Source: Paucibacter sp. KBW04 | GTDB lineage: Bacteria > Pseudomonadota > Gammaproteobacteria > Burkholderiales > Burkholderiaceae_C | Assembly (NCBI RefSeq): GCF_003852425.1 | Contig: NZ_QAJN01000018.1 | Location: forward strand, 109,376 to 173,375 | Length of the DNA stretch: 64,000 bases | Direction: 5' to 3' | Shown here: piece by piece, positions 9,106 to 19,099 of the stretch | Layout: each line of letters starts with the position of its first letter | Position numbering within the stretch: position 1 is the first letter of the stretch | Made by a program: the position numbers and the translations under genes | The notes under the pieces: model-generated | Databases searched by the model: none | Told to the model about the DNA's origin: nothing | What the model saw: the letters and a program-made list of their open reading frames with translations, nothing else

Positions 9106-9582
9106 TCAGCCGGTCAGGGCCTCGTAGTCCACGCTCAGATCGGCCTCGACCCGGCCACCTTGTTCAAACAGCAGACTCAAGGGATAGCTGCGCGCCATCT
9201 CCAGCGGATGGCGCAGGCCGGTGAGGCGGATGTGCAGGCCCTGCTCACTGAACAAGGTCTCGCGCCCGGCCGGGACGAGGTAGTTCAACGCCTGCGACTC
9301 GCTGGCGCCCGGCCCGCCGAGCACCGCGCCCTGGGCCACCGGCGTGCTGACGCCGATCAGGCGATCGCTCTTCGTCACCTCATCAAACTTCAGGCTGATG
9401 ATGGCCGTGGTTTGGCCGGGTGCCGAGACGCGGGTCCAGGGGTGGGTGATGCGCAGATGGGTGGTGTAGAACTCGCAGGCGCGGGCCGTTGTAGGCCACC
9501 ACCCCATCAGGCCCAGACCGAAACCCAAGCTGCCTTGCAGTAGCAGGCGCCGTTGTTCTTGCAAGGCTTTCTTCATTTCCAT
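9106..9582 (-). CDS. PCu(A)C-like periplasmic protein lacking most copper ligands
   Basis: A 158-residue exported protein with a twin-arginine-like leader (QRRLLLQGSLG at 10-20). The mature part follows the PCu(A)C (DUF461) fold: HPWTR, DRLIGVSTPVAQGAVL, then LHIRLTGLRHPL. Family copper sites use the pattern H/M-x10-M-x21-H-x-M; here only His117 remains, the paired Met is Arg119, and the upstream His and Met are absent. It may therefore act as a structural partner rather than a copper chaperone. ATG 9582 has an AGGAGT ribosome site. It is 128 bp upstream of the DUF3604 gene on the same strand. Confidence 0.82.
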   Translation of the reverse strand: MEMKKALQEQRRLLLQGSLGFGLGLMGWWPTTARACEFYTTHLRITHPWTRVSAPGQTTAIISLKFDEVTKSDRLIGVSTPVAQGAVLGGPGASESQALNYLVPAGRETLFSEQGLHIRLTGLRHPLEMARSYPLSLLFEQGGRVEADLSVDYEALTG

Positions 9583-9826
9583 TGCTGCCTACTCCTGCAT
9601 GCGTGAGATGGCATGGGGACTTCGGGGCCACGCCTGGCGCGCAGGCTATTGGGGCGGGATGAAAGTGTGGTGACAGGGGTGTGTCAGATCAGGGCAACGA
9701 TTCAAATCGGGTGGCAAATCCAGATTTGTTGGGTTGCTAAAGACCTGGGAGTCGCAATGATTCTTCATGGGGTGCCCCGCGATATATTGAGAGTCAGTGC
9801 ATCAACACTGTTAGCGGAGATCTGGA

Positions 9827-10261
9827 TTGGAAGACTTGAACTGCATCGTTTATGTCAGCTCTGCCATCCGGCCCTTGGCGGTTCCGGAGTTGGAAGCGCT
9901 TTTGGTGAGTGCGCGGCAATTCAATGACGAAGTGGGAGTGACCGGCGTTTTGCTCTATCACGACGGCACCTTTTTTCAGTATTTTGAGGGGCCGACTGAG
10001 GGCGTGACCCAGGTTTATGCCCGCATTCGGGCGAGCCGATCGCATCACGCGATTTACGAGCTCTTGAATACAAAAATCAAAGCAAGACTGTTCCCCAACT
10101 GGTTGATGGGTGCTTCCAATGTGACCTCATCCTTGCTGCTGAATTTGGCGAGGGCGGAGTGGCATGCTTCAATCCAGCAAGTGGCGGACTTGCCTGAAGT
10201 GCCAAACGAGGGGCTTGCTCTTTTGACGAGCTACTGGAAGAGTTGTGGCTATGGGCCCTGA
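9827..10261 (+). CDS. BLUF-domain blue-light sensor (short, single domain)
   Basis: A 144-residue single-domain BLUF protein (flavin-binding blue-light sensor). The residues that drive the photocycle are present: Tyr9 (IVYVSS), Asn33 (FNDEVGVTGVLLY) and Gln51 (FFQYFEG). No output domain follows, so it would signal by protein contact or by its own C-terminal helices. The start is a TTG at 9827, preceded by GCGGAG at good spacing; no ATG gives a complete N-terminus. A TATATT -10-like box lies at 9783-9788. It is divergent from the PCu(A)C-like gene, sharing a 244-bp intergenic region. Confidence 0.9.
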   Translation: MEDLNCIVYVSSAIRPLAVPELEALLVSARQFNDEVGVTGVLLYHDGTFFQYFEGPTEGVTQVYARIRASRSHHAIYELLNTKIKARLFPNWLMGASNVTSSLLLNLARAEWHASIQQVADLPEVPNEGLALLTSYWKSCGYGP

Positions 10262-10291
10262 TGGTCAGGGTTGGCGTCATCGGGGGTGTGC

Positions 10292-10678
10292 ATGAAGCGA
10301 GTCACAGGCATAGGCGGCATCTTCTTCAATGCCAAAGACCCGGCCGCCTTGCGGGCCTGGTACCAAAAGCACTTGGGTATTGATGTGCAGGCCTGGGGCG
10401 GCACGGCCTTCAGCTGGATCGATGCGGCCGGGCAGCCGACGGCAGGTACGACGGTGTGGTCCATCAATGCCAGCGACAGCGGGCTGTTCTCGCCCAGCCC
10501 GTCCAGCTTCATGATCAATTACCGGGTCGAGGATCTGGCGGCCCTGCTGCAGGCTTTGCGGGACGAGGGCTGCGAGGTGCTGGAGAAGATGGACGATTCG
10601 GAGTACGGCAAGTTCGGCTGGGTCTTGGACCCGGAGGGCAATAAGGTCGAGCTCTGGCAGCCGCCGCTGGGGCAGTGA
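10292..10678 (+). CDS. VOC family (glyoxalase-like) protein
   Basis: A 128-residue single VOC module with the usual pattern: an N-terminal GIGGIFFNAKDPAALRAWY strand-helix and a C-terminal WVLDPEGNKVELWQP strand. These proteins bind metals or small ligands in a beta-alpha-beta-beta-beta fold; the substrate cannot be inferred. The ATG at 10292 is used; an in-frame TTG lies seven codons upstream. The stop overlaps the start of the next gene (TGATG). Confidence 0.85.
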   Translation: MKRVTGIGGIFFNAKDPAALRAWYQKHLGIDVQAWGGTAFSWIDAAGQPTAGTTVWSINASDSGLFSPSPSSFMINYRVEDLAALLQALRDEGCEVLEKMDDSEYGKFGWVLDPEGNKVELWQPPLGQ

Positions 10679-11262
10679 TGCACAGCAAGGCCATGGCGGG
10701 TATTGAGATCCAGGCCTTGAAGCCGGAGCGCCAGGCCGATTTCCTGGCTTTCTTTGAGGGCCCCGCGTTTGCGGACAACCCCAGGTGGAAGTCCTGCTTC
10801 TGCCAATTCCTCTATGTCGATCACCGCCAGGTCCAGTGGATGGCGCGCACGGCCGAGCAAAACCGTAGCGCCGCCTGTGAGCGAATTGGCTGCGGGCGCA
10901 TGCGGGGTTATCTGGCCTATCGTGAGGGCCAGGTGGTGGGCTGGTGCAATGCCGCGCCGCGTTTGATGATGGACGCCTTCGCGGACGAGCCCGACCCGCA
11001 GGCCGATCGGCTCGGTCAGATCACTTGCTTTGTGGTGGCGCCCGCGCATCGCCGTAGCGGCGTCGCCAGCGCCTTGCTGGCCGCCGCCTGCGATGGCCTG
11101 AAGGCCCAGGGCCTGAGCTGGGCGGAGGCCAGCCCCAAGCTCGAATTGCAGGGCGATGCAGAGAACCACTACGGCCCGCTCAGCCTCTACATGGCGGCCG
11201 GTTTTGAGTTCCATCGCCAGGGCGAGCATGGCTGCGTGATCCTGCGCAAGCGCTTGGTCTGA
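10678..11262 (+). CDS. GNAT N-acetyltransferase
   Basis: A 194-residue acetyltransferase of the GNAT fold. The acetyl-CoA loop is seen in ITCFVVAPAHRRSGVASALL, followed by the helix LLAAACDGLKAQGL and a C-terminal LYMAAGFEFHRQGEH. The early part (GPAFADNPRWKSCFCQF) is typical of a subgroup found next to small VOC proteins. The ATG at 10678 overlaps the VOC stop in TGATG, so the pair is translationally coupled; a GTG one codon upstream is also possible. The acceptor substrate is unknown. Confidence 0.87.
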   Translation: MHSKAMAGIEIQALKPERQADFLAFFEGPAFADNPRWKSCFCQFLYVDHRQVQWMARTAEQNRSAACERIGCGRMRGYLAYREGQVVGWCNAAPRLMMDAFADEPDPQADRLGQITCFVVAPAHRRSGVASALLAAACDGLKAQGLSWAEASPKLELQGDAENHYGPLSLYMAAGFEFHRQGEHGCVILRKRLV

Positions 11263-11280
11263 GGCCGAACACAGGCGCCC

Positions 11281-11829
11281 ATGCTCAGCTTGCTTCAGCG
11301 CATTCTTGTTCGGCTGCTGCTGTGCTGCGCGGCCAGCTATCTGCTCTGGCGAGCGTTTGGGCCGGTCGGCCTTGCGATTTCCTCGCCGATCTTTGCGATG
11401 GCGTTCGCGCGACCGATTTTTGATGTTTTAAGTGGCGCTCGGCGGACCGCCAAGCGCTTGGCGCTCATCAGCGTGGAGGGGCGCTATTACTCGCATCGCG
11501 GCCAGCCCATCGAGGTCGTTGAAGACGTGGAACACCATCGCTGGCTGCGCCTGATCGATGTTCGCAAGCTGCTGCAAGGGTTGCCTCAAGAGGCCGTGCT
11601 GGCCTTGCAGTTTCCGCAGCGGGTGCAGGACCGCCGCATTCGAGCCGATGCCTTGCGAGACTATCTGAGCAAGAGCCAGGAAGGCGACTCGCTCAGGTTC
11701 AGAAACTGGTTGGAGCGAGAGTTGCTGAGCCCCACGACTCGGCTGCGGCAGCGCATGGGTTTGCCGGATGTGGCGCTTGAAGCCAAGCCCGCGGCCCCGG
11801 CGCAGGGCGCGAATGAAGAAAACAGCTGA
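11281..11829 (+). CDS. Small membrane-anchored protein of unknown function
   Basis: A 182-residue protein. Residues 1-50 are hydrophobic with two likely membrane segments separated by WRAFGP; the rest is hydrophilic and probably cytoplasmic, with a central LISVEGRYYSHRGQPIEVVE segment and an Ala/Pro-rich tail. I do not recognise the family. It sits 18 bp after the GNAT gene and abuts the next gene directly (its TGA is followed at once by ATG), so it belongs to the same transcription unit. Confidence 0.75.
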   Translation: MLSLLQRILVRLLLCCAASYLLWRAFGPVGLAISSPIFAMAFARPIFDVLSGARRTAKRLALISVEGRYYSHRGQPIEVVEDVEHHRWLRLIDVRKLLQGLPQEAVLALQFPQRVQDRRIRADALRDYLSKSQEGDSLRFRNWLERELLSPTTRLRQRMGLPDVALEAKPAAPAQGANEENS

Positions 11830-12483
11830 ATGATTGAAAGCGCCATGCCCGATTACAACGCCGAATCCGTCGCCACCTTTGACAAAAACGCCGCACGCTA
11901 TGCGGAGCGCTTTTTTGCCCTGACCGATTACGACCGCTTTTACGCATGGCTGGTGGCTGCCACGCCACAAGGCCCCGCAAGGTTTTTGGATCTGGCTAGT
12001 GGCCCCGGCAATGTCGCGGCCTTTGTCCGCCGCCAGCGGCCACAGGCCGATATCTGCTGCGTGGACCGCTCGCCCTTGATGCTGGGGCAGGCCGCCCGCC
12101 TGGTGCCAGGTGTACAGATTCAGGCAGCCGATTGCCGCGATCTTTCTGCCCTCAGCGGCCTGTTCGATTCGGCCGCCTTCTGCTTTGGCCTGAGCTATTT
12201 TGACGATGCCGATGCCCGCCAGGTGCTGGCGGAATTGCATCGCCTGCTGCGCCCCGGTGCGGCTTTGCTGCTGGCCACGGTCGCGGGTGAGCCGGCGCTG
12301 ACGGGCGCGCAAAGCAATGCGGCGGGCGAGCGGGTGTTCAGTTTCTATCGCCGCAGCGCGGAGATCGAGGCTTTGATGCGCAGCGCTGGCTTTCTGATCG
12401 AGCAGACCCAGCGGATTCCCAGCCCTGCCAATGCCAGCCTCCAGACCGAGGATGTGTTGGTGCAGGCCAGGCGCGGCGAGTGA
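11830..12483 (+). CDS. Class I SAM-dependent methyltransferase
   Basis: A 217-residue Rossmann-fold methyltransferase. Motif I is FLDLASGPGNVAAFV, the acidic end of strand 2 is CCVDRSP, and the segment IQAADCRDL marks the adenine-binding loop. The C-terminal part has a substrate-side helix and an LQTEDVLVQARR strand. Start ATG 11830 directly follows the previous stop; an alternative ATG is at 11845. The substrate is not predictable. Confidence 0.85.
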   Translation: MIESAMPDYNAESVATFDKNAARYAERFFALTDYDRFYAWLVAATPQGPARFLDLASGPGNVAAFVRRQRPQADICCVDRSPLMLGQAARLVPGVQIQAADCRDLSALSGLFDSAAFCFGLSYFDDADARQVLAELHRLLRPGAALLLATVAGEPALTGAQSNAAGERVFSFYRRSAEIEALMRSAGFLIEQTQRIPSPANASLQTEDVLVQARRGE

Positions 12484-12522
12484 AGTCCTGATCTCTATGA
12501 ATGCCAAGCAAGGCGCTAGGCC

Positions 12523-13011
12523 ATGACAACAAACCATGAGCTCACTTTCCCCATCTTGAGCGAACAGGCGATGCCCGGCTCGCTTGCCCCTGGCGCAGCG
12601 CCCGCTTTTTTGATCAAGGCGGATCTGCCGGACCCTGGCGCGCCCCGGTTCGTCTTGGCGGATCAAAAGACCATGTACGGCGGCAAGCACCTGAGGCTGG
12701 GGGATCGGGTGTTTGTCTTCGCCAGCGAAACCCAGGGCGGCGAAGGTTTGTGTGCCCTGGGCCAGGTGACGGCGCTCCAAGCCACGCCGCGTTTGCCCGG
12801 CCTGGCGCGTCAGACCCCCAGGCTGAGCCTGAGCATTGAGCGCCTGGCCTCGCCGCGCCGCCGACTGGGCCGCGCGGAGCTCAAGCCGTTTACGGACTGG
12901 CAAGACGGCCGACCCGAGACCGAACTGAACTTCAAGTTCTACCGCCAGGCCACCAACAAGCTGGGCGGTATATCGGCGGCGGCCGCGGCCTTTTTGTGGG
13001 CGCATTTTTAG
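12523..13011 (+). CDS. Conserved hypothetical protein, possible PUA/EVE-like fold
   Basis: A 162-residue soluble protein with no signal peptide. The strand-rich segment MYGGKHLRLGDRVFVFAS followed by LCALGQVTAL resembles the beta-barrel of EVE/PUA-type proteins, but I cannot assign it to a family. The C-terminus (NKLGGISAAAAAFLWAHF) looks like an amphipathic helix. It lies 39 bp after the methyltransferase gene. Confidence 0.65.
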   Translation: MTTNHELTFPILSEQAMPGSLAPGAAPAFLIKADLPDPGAPRFVLADQKTMYGGKHLRLGDRVFVFASETQGGEGLCALGQVTALQATPRLPGLARQTPRLSLSIERLASPRRRLGRAELKPFTDWQDGRPETELNFKFYRQATNKLGGISAAAAAFLWAHF

Positions 13012-13126
13012 GAGCGACGGACGGTCACATTCCTGTCGTTTGCCCTGCCTAGACTCTGCCGGACTCGAGCCTGGGTGGAGGAAACCTTCCTCCGCTCAAG
13101 TCTCTTCCTCTGCCAGGAGTATTCCG

Positions 13127-13765
13127 ATGAAGCTGTCTCGTGTGGCCATGCTGGCCTGTGTTTGCCTCACCCCCACGCTGGCCACCTCGGCCTTTGCCGC
13201 CACGCCCAACTGGACGGTGAACTTTGAGCACCCGTGGGATTACGCCAATGGCGGCGTGGCTTCTTTCTACAACGGTGGCGCGGCCGACGACGGCAGCAGC
13301 GGCGGCGCCAATCTGGGCGTGGAATTCATCGGCGTCTCGGGTCTGTCCAATGACGCTGATTTCACTTACTACGCCGGTGCGCCCTCGCCCCAGGGCGTGG
13401 CTTATGTCTACGGCAGCAGCGCCTTCATGAATGTGGCCGGCGGTGTGGACAAGGGCTTGGCCCTGTTTTACGCCAGCGCTAGCGATGTGCAGGGCGCGAT
13501 CAAGGTCTACTCGGGTCTGAACGGCACGGGCGATCTGCTGGGCAGTTTTGATCTGAGTGCCAATAGCAGCGCCGCTTATGAGCACTGGAGCAAGTTCACG
13601 CTGAGCTTCGCCGGCATCGCCAAGTCCTTCGACCTGAGCGGCAGCGTGGGCACGGTGGCTTTTGACAATATCTCGGCCGTGCCCGAGCCCAGCACCCTGG
13701 TCTTGATGCTGGCCGGTGTGGCTGCGCTGACCGGCTGGCGCCGCCGTTCCGACGGCTTCGTCTAA
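13127..13765 (+). CDS. PEP-CTERM exported protein
   Basis: A 212-residue exported protein: signal peptide 1-24 (ending SAFA), a Gly/Ser/Ala-rich beta body, and a C-terminal VPEPSTLVLMLAGVAALTG stretch followed by WRRR, which is the PEP-CTERM sorting tag recognised by exosortase EpsH/XrtA-type enzymes. No exosortase gene is in the window. ATG 13127 has CAGGAG upstream; the longer frame starting at 13040 is rejected because the signal peptide starts here. A 7-bp hairpin (13077-13093) lies in the leader. The gene ends 1 bp from the convergent hemerythrin gene. Confidence 0.9.
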   Translation: MKLSRVAMLACVCLTPTLATSAFAATPNWTVNFEHPWDYANGGVASFYNGGAADDGSSGGANLGVEFIGVSGLSNDADFTYYAGAPSPQGVAYVYGSSAFMNVAGGVDKGLALFYASASDVQGAIKVYSGLNGTGDLLGSFDLSANSSAAYEHWSKFTLSFAGIAKSFDLSGSVGTVAFDNISAVPEPSTLVLMLAGVAALTGWRRRSDGFV

Positions 13766-13766
13766 T

Positions 13767-14381
13767 TTAGAGCGCCGGCCCCAGGCCCAGGGGTGCGGGC
13801 AGGGCCGCCAGCACCTTCTGGAACAGGGCCACATAGTCCTCGGATGGGGCGTGGCCGGACAGCGGGTCCTGGTTGGCGGCAAAGGCCTCGTCCAACTCGG
13901 CCCAGTCGGCCTCGCTCAGCATCTGCTGGCACAGGGGCAGGATCTCGCGTTCCTCGATCTCCATATGCTGGAGATAGGACTTGACGTAGCGCAGGGCTTT
14001 TTCCTCGAAGGCATCGCGCCGGGCTTCGCCCATCATCTCGAAGGCCAGCAGGGCGTGTTCGAGCTCGCGGATCGCGTGCTCGCCCCGGCGATGGTCTTCG
14101 TCCAGCTTGTCCAGCACGCCACGGATCTCGGGCGCCCGCGCGCGCAGCTTGGGGAAGAGCAGCTCGCTTTCCTTGGGGTGATGCAGGCGCTCGGGAAACT
14201 CGTCCACATAAAACAGCATGGCCCGCATGGCGGCAAAGTCGGGCAAGGTCTTGTGGCGGCGCTGCTCGGCCAGCAAGAGGGGGATGGAGCGCAGCATGGC
14301 GGCCAGGGCACCATGCTCGTCCCGGATAACCTTCAGCGTCAGCGGAATCGGCTTGGACGAGGGGGCACTTGTGACTGTCAT
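13767..14381 (-). CDS. Hemerythrin HHE-domain protein
   Basis: A 204-residue four-helix protein with spaced His/Glu iron-ligand motifs: DEHGAL (His23), LHHPKESELLFP, DEDHRRGEHAI and YLQHMEIEEREILP. Such proteins bind a di-iron centre and sense or store oxygen or nitric oxide, or protect against them. ATG 14381 has a CGGAG ribosome site. It is divergent from tkt and convergent, with a single base between stops, with the PEP-CTERM gene, so no separate terminator fits between them. Confidence 0.88.
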   Translation of the reverse strand: MTVTSAPSSKPIPLTLKVIRDEHGALAAMLRSIPLLLAEQRRHKTLPDFAAMRAMLFYVDEFPERLHHPKESELLFPKLRARAPEIRGVLDKLDEDHRRGEHAIRELEHALLAFEMMGEARRDAFEEKALRYVKSYLQHMEIEEREILPLCQQMLSEADWAELDEAFAANQDPLSGHAPSEDYVALFQKVLAALPAPLGLGPAL

Positions 14382-14473
14382 GGCGGTCTCCGTTGGGTCT
14401 CGATTTTTTGGCAGTTTGCAGCTTGGCACAGCTCGCCCGCAAGGGCTTGCTTTAGGTCAAGAGTTAGGCGTGC

Positions 14474-14503
14474 TTGGGCCCAATCGTTGCGGCCAAGTAA
14501 AAT
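14474..14503 (+). promoter_or_regulatory. Putative sigma-70 promoter for tkt
   Basis: TTGGGC at 14474-14479 and TAAAAT at 14498-14503 are spaced 18 bp and sit 36 bp before the tkt start. The -10 box is good, the -35 box is weak. Confidence 0.4.
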
Positions 14504-14539
14504 CCGGGATTACCCCGCAACTCCTTCTTCTCTAAGCTC

Positions 14540-16591
14540 ATGGCTATTTCCGCTGCAAGCAACACCTCTTTGATGGCCAATGCCATCCGCGCACTGGCCA
14601 TGGACGCCGTGCAGCAAGCCAATTCCGGCCATCCGGGCGCGCCCATGGGCATGGCCGATATCGCTGTGGCGCTGTGGAGCCGTCATCTGCGCCATAACCC
14701 GACGAACCCTCAGTGGGCGGACCGCGATCGCTTCGTGCTGTCCAACGGCCACGGTTCCATGCTGATCTACGCCCTGCTGCATCTGAGCGGCTACGACCTG
14801 CCCATGGCTGAGCTGAAGAACTTCCGCCAGTTGCACAGCAAGACCCCGGGCCACCCCGAAGTGGGCATCACCCCCGGTGTTGAGACCACCACCGGCCCCC
14901 TGGGCCAAGGCATCACCAATGCCGTGGGTCTGGCCCTGGCCGAGAAGATGCTGGCCAAGGAATTCAATATCGACGCTCACAAGATCGTCGATCACCACAC
15001 CTATGTCTTCCTGGGTGACGGCTGCCTGATGGAAGGCATCAGCCACGAAGCCGCCTCGCTGGCCGGTGCCTGGAAGCTGAACAAGCTGATCGCGATTTAC
15101 GACGACAACGGCATCTCCATCGACGGCCAGGTCGCCCCCTGGTTTGCCGACAACACCGCCCAGCGCTTCGACGCCTATGGCTGGAACGTCGTCGGCCCGG
15201 TGGACGGCCATGATGTCGACGCTGTCGACGCCGCCATTGCCAAGGCCAAGCTTAGCACCGACAAGCCTACCCTGGTGATCGCCAAGACGCATATCGGCAA
15301 GGGCTCGCCCAACCGCGCCAACACGGCCAAGGCCCACGGCGAGCCTCTGGGTGCGGAGGAAATCAAGCTGACTCGCGAGTCCATCGGCTGGGCGCATGAG
15401 CCCTTCGTGATCCCGCAAGAGGTGTATGCCGATTGGGACGCCAAGGCCGCTGGCGCCAAGCTGGAAGCCGCCTGGGACGAGCGTTTCGACGCCTACGCCG
15501 CCGCTCACCCCGAGCTGGCCGCCGAGTTCCAGCGCCGCATGGCCGGTGTGCTGCCCGCCAACTTCGCCCAGACCGCCGTGGACGCCGTTGTGGCCGCCCA
15601 CACCAAGGGCGAGACCGTGGCCAGCCGCAAGGCCAGCCAGATCGCACTGGAAGCCTTCACCGCCGCCGTGCCTGAGCTGCTGGGCGGTTCGGCCGACCTG
15701 ACCGGCTCCAACCTGACCAACACCAAGTCCACCCCGGCCTTCCGCGTGGAAGCCGATGGCTCGGCCAACGGTGGCCGCCACATCAACTACGGCGTGCGCG
15801 AGTTCGGCATGGCCGCCATCATGAATGGCGTGGCCCTGCACGGCGGCTACATCCCCTACGGTGGCACCTTCCTGACCTTCAGCGACTACAGCCGCAACGC
15901 TATCCGCATGGCCGCGCTGATGAAGCAGCGCGTCATCCATGTGTTCACCCACGACTCCATCGGCCTGGGTGAAGACGGCCCGACCCACCAGTCGATTGAG
16001 CAAGTGGCCTCGCTGCGCCTGATCCCGGGTCTGGACGTCTGGCGTCCGGCCGACACGGCCGAGACCGCGGTCGCCTGGACCATGGCCATCGGCAACGCCA
16101 CCCGCCCCAGCGTGCTGGCCCTGAGCCGCCAGAACCTGCCTTACGCGCCGAAGAAGTCCTTGGACGAAATCAGCAAGGGCGGCTATGTGCTGAGCGAGCC
16201 GGCCGATATCGGCCTGAAGAAAAAGGCCCGCGCCGTGCTGATCGCCACCGGCTCCGAAGTCCAGCTGGCCCTGCATGCCCAAGGCCTGCTGGCCGCGCAA
16301 GGCATCGCGGTGCGCGTGGTTTCCATGCCCTCGACCAATGTCTTCGACCGTCAAGACGGCAAGTACAAGAGCAGCGTGCTGCCCGCTGGCCTGCCCCGCA
16401 TCGCGATTGAAATGGGCGTGACGGACGGCTGGTGGAAGTACGGCTGCGCGGCCGTCGTCGGCATCGACAGCTACGGCGAATCGGCCCCGGCCCCGGTGCT
16501 GTTCAAGCACTTCGGCTTTACGCCTGAGAACGTGGTCGACACCGTCAAGGTCGCCATCGGCGAAGCCCGTCTGAAGGGCGGCAAGCGCTGA
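14540..16591 (+). CDS. tkt: Transketolase
   Basis: A 683-residue, full-length transketolase that moves two-carbon ketol units between sugar phosphates in the pentose phosphate (and, where present, Calvin) pathway using thiamine diphosphate. The N-terminal cofactor site is seen in [15 protein letters not shown] and [20 protein letters not shown], the pyrimidine domain in [13 protein letters not shown] and [15 protein letters not shown], and a C-terminal transketolase domain follows. It starts with ATG 14540. Downstream lie two stem-loops, and the glycolytic gene gap follows after one exported protein, so central carbon genes are grouped here. Confidence 0.98.
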   Translation: MAISAASNTSLMANAIRALAMDAVQQANSGHPGAPMGMADIAVALWSRHLRHNPTNPQWADRDRFVLSNGHGSMLIYALLHLSGYDLPMAELKNFRQLHSKTPGHPEVGITPGVETTTGPLGQGITNAVGLALAEKMLAKEFNIDAHKIVDHHTYVFLGDGCLMEGISHEAASLAGAWKLNKLIAIYDDNGISIDGQVAPWFADNTAQRFDAYGWNVVGPVDGHDVDAVDAAIAKAKLSTDKPTLVIAKTHIGKGSPNRANTAKAHGEPLGAEEIKLTRESIGWAHEPFVIPQEVYADWDAKAAGAKLEAAWDERFDAYAAAHPELAAEFQRRMAGVLPANFAQTAVDAVVAAHTKGETVASRKASQIALEAFTAAVPELLGGSADLTGSNLTNTKSTPAFRVEADGSANGGRHINYGVREFGMAAIMNGVALHGGYIPYGGTFLTFSDYSRNAIRMAALMKQRVIHVFTHDSIGLGEDGPTHQSIEQVASLRLIPGLDVWRPADTAETAVAWTMAIGNATRPSVLALSRQNLPYAPKKSLDEISKGGYVLSEPADIGLKKKARAVLIATGSEVQLALHAQGLLAAQGIAVRVVSMPSTNVFDRQDGKYKSSVLPAGLPRIAIEMGVTDGWWKYGCAAVVGIDSYGESAPAPVLFKHFGFTPENVVDTVKVAIGEARLKGGKR

Positions 16592-16598
16592 GCTCGCG

Positions 16599-16622
16599 CA
16601 CAAACGCCGGAAGGCGTTTGTG
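16599..16622 (+). terminator. Strong stem-loop after tkt
   Basis: A perfect 10-bp stem (16599-16608 with 16613-16622) with a GGAA tetraloop, 7 bp after the tkt stop. It lacks a T-run, so it may protect the mRNA end or add to the terminator just downstream. Confidence 0.6.
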
Positions 16623-16648
16623 GCTGATCGTTTGAATTGACTCACCCG

Positions 16649-16684
16649 AAAAAGGGCAAGGCTTGTGGGCCTTGCCCTTTTTTC
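16649..16684. terminator. Bidirectional-type terminator
   Basis: An AAAAAGGGCAAGGC arm pairs with GCCTTGCCCTTTTTT across a short loop, giving a stem flanked by A and T runs, 58 bp after tkt. Confidence 0.85.
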
Positions 16685-16812
16685 ATGGGCGGCCCTGGGT
16701 CATATCCACAATTTCCAGCCCCTTGCTGACCGCGATACTTGCGGCCGACTTCTAAACGAAGGTGCGGTCCTTTTTGGACACGGCGCCCATAGAGCAAGTG
16801 GAGGAGAAGCGG

Positions 16813-18931
<2,119 letters not shown>

Positions 18932-18952
18932 GACCGCGGATTCACCCGCACC

Positions 18953-18977
18953 AAGGCCCCGCTCAGCGGGGCCTTTT
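18953..18977 (+). terminator. Rho-independent terminator after gap
   Basis: An AAGGCCCCGC/GCGGGGCCTT stem with a 3-4 base loop is followed by five T, 22 bp after the gap stop. Confidence 0.92.
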
Positions 18978-19099
18978 TCATTCGCCCAAGCGGTTTTGAT
19001 CGTCGAAAAACCCGGGCTTGGATTTGCCTTTCTTTACGCTGGAAATGCAGGCACACGCCTAAACTCGCCGCACCACGCTCGCAACTGAAAGTCCGGCTT

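Noticed and set aside
9783-9788. TATATT as a full sigma-70 promoter for the BLUF gene
   Set aside because: The -10 box is good but no acceptable -35 lies at 16-18 bp, so it is not listed as a promoter.
14510-16645. 711-codon open frame on the minus strand opposite tkt
   Set aside because: It is the antisense shadow of a high-GC gene; no domain, and tkt is unambiguous.
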